From the NCBI GenBank assembly GCA_016794595.1, contig JAEUJN010000012.1:1-64000 (forward strand): a stretch of DNA of 64,000 nt, read 5' to 3'. The position numbers and the translations under genes were made by a program. Positions 62,739 through 64,000 of the stretch are shown here, one piece after another. Source of the stretch: Kineosporiaceae bacterium (GTDB taxonomy: Bacteria; Actinomycetota; Actinomycetes; Actinomycetales; Kineosporiaceae). The number at the start of each line of letters is the position of its first letter. Position 1 is the stretch's first letter. The notes below the pieces were generated by a model. It searched no databases, was not told where the DNA came from, and was given only the letters and a program-made list of their open reading frames with translations.

Positions 62739-63719
62739 TCAGTGCCGTGGGCGGGGAAGGTGGGCGGCGACGTCCTGCGCGGCGTCCGCACCGTAGGTAT
62801 CGGCGAGCCGCTCCAGCGCGCTGTCCCGGTGCAGGACGTACTCCTGGGTGCCCACGGTCTCGATCACGTGAGTGGCCAACAGGCACCCGACCTGAGCACA
62901 CCGTTCCAATGGCAGGTCCCAGGCCAGACCCGCCAGGAACCCGGCCCGGAACGCGTCCCCCACCCCGGTCGGGTCCGCCACGGTGCGGGCCGGGACGACG
63001 TCCACCCTCACCTGGTCCCCGTTGACGTCGATCACGACGCCGTCCTTGCCGTGGGTGGTGATCCGCACCCCGACCCGGCGCCGGACCTCCGCGGCCGACC
63101 AGCCGGTCTTGGTGTGGATCAGCTCGGACTCGTAGTCGTTGGTGAACAGGTAGGCGGCACCGTCGATCAGGTCCCGCACCATCGGACCGTCCGACCAGGC
63201 CAGCTGCTGTGACGGGTCGGCGGCGAAGGTCAGCCCCCGCTGCCGGCACTCGCGGGTGTGCCGCAGCATGGCCTGCGGGTCGTTGGGGCTGATCACGACC
63301 AGGTCGAGGGGGCCGGCGGCGTGCAGAGGGCCGAGCTCGATCCCGCGCGCCTCGCTCATGGCGCCGGCGTAGAACGAGGCGATCTGCGCCTGGTCGCTGT
63401 CCGTCGTACAGATGAACCGGGCGGTGTGGGCCAGCTCGCTGGTGTGCACCGCCGAGCAGTCCACCCCGTGCCGCTCCAACCAGGAGCGGTAGTCCAGGAA
63501 ATCCTCCCCGACCGCGCCCACGAGCAGCGGCCGCAGGCCCAGCGTGCCCAGTCCGAAGCAGATGTTCGCGGCCACGCCCCCACGCCGGATCTGCAGGTCC
63601 TCCACCAGGAAGGACAGGGCGACCCGGTCCAGCCGGTCGGCGATCAAGGAGTCCGCGAACCGGCCGCTGAACGCCATCAAGTGGTCGGTGGCGATGGATC
63701 CCGTGACCGCGATACGCAC
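62739..63719 (-). CDS. adoK: PfkB-family adenosine/ribokinase-like kinase (AdoK homologue)
   Basis: 326 residues. N-terminal AVTGSIATDHLMAFSGRFADSL and RRGGVAANICFGLGTLGLRPLLVGAVGEDFLDYR, then VVISPNDPQAMLRHTRECR, and the anion hole with catalytic Asp in DPTGVGDAFRAGFLAGLAW. Closest by position and residues to mycobacterial AdoK/CbhK (Rv2202c), which phosphorylates adenosine to AMP for purine salvage. A ribokinase role is the alternative. The GTG start follows minus-strand TAGGGT by 6 nt, so it is probably leaderless. Confidence 0.88.
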   Translation of the reverse strand: MRIAVTGSIATDHLMAFSGRFADSLIADRLDRVALSFLVEDLQIRRGGVAANICFGLGTLGLRPLLVGAVGEDFLDYRSWLERHGVDCSAVHTSELAHTARFICTTDSDQAQIASFYAGAMSEARGIELGPLHAAGPLDLVVISPNDPQAMLRHTRECRQRGLTFAADPSQQLAWSDGPMVRDLIDGAAYLFTNDYESELIHTKTGWSAAEVRRRVGVRITTHGKDGVVIDVNGDQVRVDVVPARTVADPTGVGDAFRAGFLAGLAWDLPLERCAQVGCLLATHVIETVGTQEYVLHRDSALERLADTYGADAAQDVAAHLPRPRH

Positions 63720-63725
63720 GCAGGC

Positions 63726-63731
63726 ACCCTA
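63726..63731 (-). promoter_or_regulatory. -10 TAGGGT of leaderless promoter (adoK)
   Basis: On the minus strand TAGGGT lies 6 nt before the adoK GTG at 63719. It abuts the terminator hairpin of the upstream gene. Confidence 0.55.
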
Positions 63732-63761
63732 TCGGGCCCCGGGGATGGCCCCGGGGCCCGA
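63732..63761 (-). terminator. Hairpin after IscA-like gene
   Basis: A perfect 13-bp GC stem (63732-63744 with 63749-63761) and loop ATGG, 24 bp after the IscA-type stop on the minus strand. It ends one base before the adoK -10. Confidence 0.75.
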
Positions 63762-63784
63762 CAGCGGCGCTCGATCGCGAACGG

Positions 63785-64000
63785 TCAGCAGAAGCTGTCG
63801 CCGCACGCGCAGCTGGCCTGCGCGCTGGGGTTGTCGATCGTGAAGCCCTGCTTCTGCAGGGTCTCCACATAGTCGATCGTGGCGTCGACCAGCTTGTCCT
63901 TGCTGAAGTCGTCGACCACCAACTCCATGCCGTCGAAGTCACGGACGTGGTCGCCGTCCAGCAACTGGTCGTCGAAGGTCAACTGGTAGGACAGGCCTCG
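63785..64000 (-). CDS. Iron-sulfur cluster insertion/HesB-IscA family protein, partial
   Basis: The C-terminal 71 residues of an A-type Fe-S carrier; the 5' part lies beyond the right edge. Visible are RGLSYQLTFDDQLLDGD at the N side, VVDDFSKDKLVDATIDYVETLQKQGFTIDNPSAQASCACGDSFC at the C side, including the conserved CxC pair. These proteins hold and deliver Fe-S clusters. Matches Rv2204c by position. The third Cys should lie just off the window. Confidence 0.9.
   Translation of the reverse strand, partial: RGLSYQLTFDDQLLDGDHVRDFDGMELVVDDFSKDKLVDATIDYVETLQKQGFTIDNPSAQASCACGDSFC

Overview
The window is very GC-rich (about 70% or more), gene-dense DNA from an actinobacterium. This is shown by many GTG starts, 4-bp start/stop overlaps, an actinobacterial qcrCAB / ctaCDEF respiratory set, a class II DAHP synthase and a PASTA-domain Ser/Thr kinase. 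From about 17 kb to the right end the gene order closely follows, from memory, the Mycobacterium tuberculosis block Rv2172c-Rv2204c (metF-like, idsA2, Rv2175c, pknL, aroG, plsC-like, ArsA-like, SRPBCC, NlpC/P60, Rv2191, trpD, ctaE-qcrCAB, ctaF, ctaC, adoK, IscA-like). It is not a mycobacterium: carotenoid genes crtI-crtB sit where mptA lies in M. tuberculosis, and ctaD lies between ctaC and ctaF. I cannot name the genus.

Layout. 0-5.3 kb: a LysM protein, YbaK-type deacylase, alpha/beta hydrolase, DUF4126 membrane protein, CrtI-like oxidoreductase and NUDIX hydrolase. 5.2-5.8 kb: a 5'-truncated DUF429 gene. 6.0-13.5 kb: a compact sugar island (PfkB kinase, LacI regulator, FGGY kinase, LacD-like aldolase, FrcA-like single-domain ABC ATPase, permease, lipoprotein binding protein) behind a promoter with two tandem palindromic operators. 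13.6-16.4 kb: a PadR regulator plus a drug-type ABC exporter, bracketed by two copies of an inverted-repeat element. 16.4-28 kb: SIMPL protein, metF, carotenoid genes (idsA/crtE, crtI, crtB), Rv2175c-like DNA-binding protein, LysM transglycosylase, PknL-like kinase, sulfite-oxidase-like enzyme and aroG. 28-38 kb: two lipid/glycan membrane genes, an esterase, two tandem ROK kinases and the ArsA-like/SRPBCC group. 38.1-44.1 kb: a signalling block with a 1154-residue pseudo-receiver/GAF protein, a NarL-type histidine kinase, a LuxR-type response regulator and a 46-residue Flp-type pilin overlapping the regulator stop codon. 44-52.5 kb: GT-C membrane protein, NlpC/P60 hydrolase, NYN/YacP protein, exonuclease/GIY-YIG fusion, trpD and a stand-alone receiver. 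52.6-64 kb: ctaE-qcrCAB and ctaC-ctaD-ctaF facing one another with an L,D-transpeptidase between them, then aat, adoK and a partial IscA-type gene running off the right end.

How it works together. The right two thirds is housekeeping: the bc1-aa3 respiratory supercomplex, aromatic amino acid synthesis, one-carbon metabolism, cell-wall remodelling and isoprenoid/carotenoid synthesis. The sugar island is self-contained (import, two kinases, aldolase, regulator) and probably takes a ketohexose to triose phosphates. At least a dozen genes have a TANNNT -10 hexamer 6-8 nt before the start codon, so leaderless transcription looks common. The most novel-looking items are the sugar island, the signalling-pilin block and the repeat-bracketed exporter cassette.
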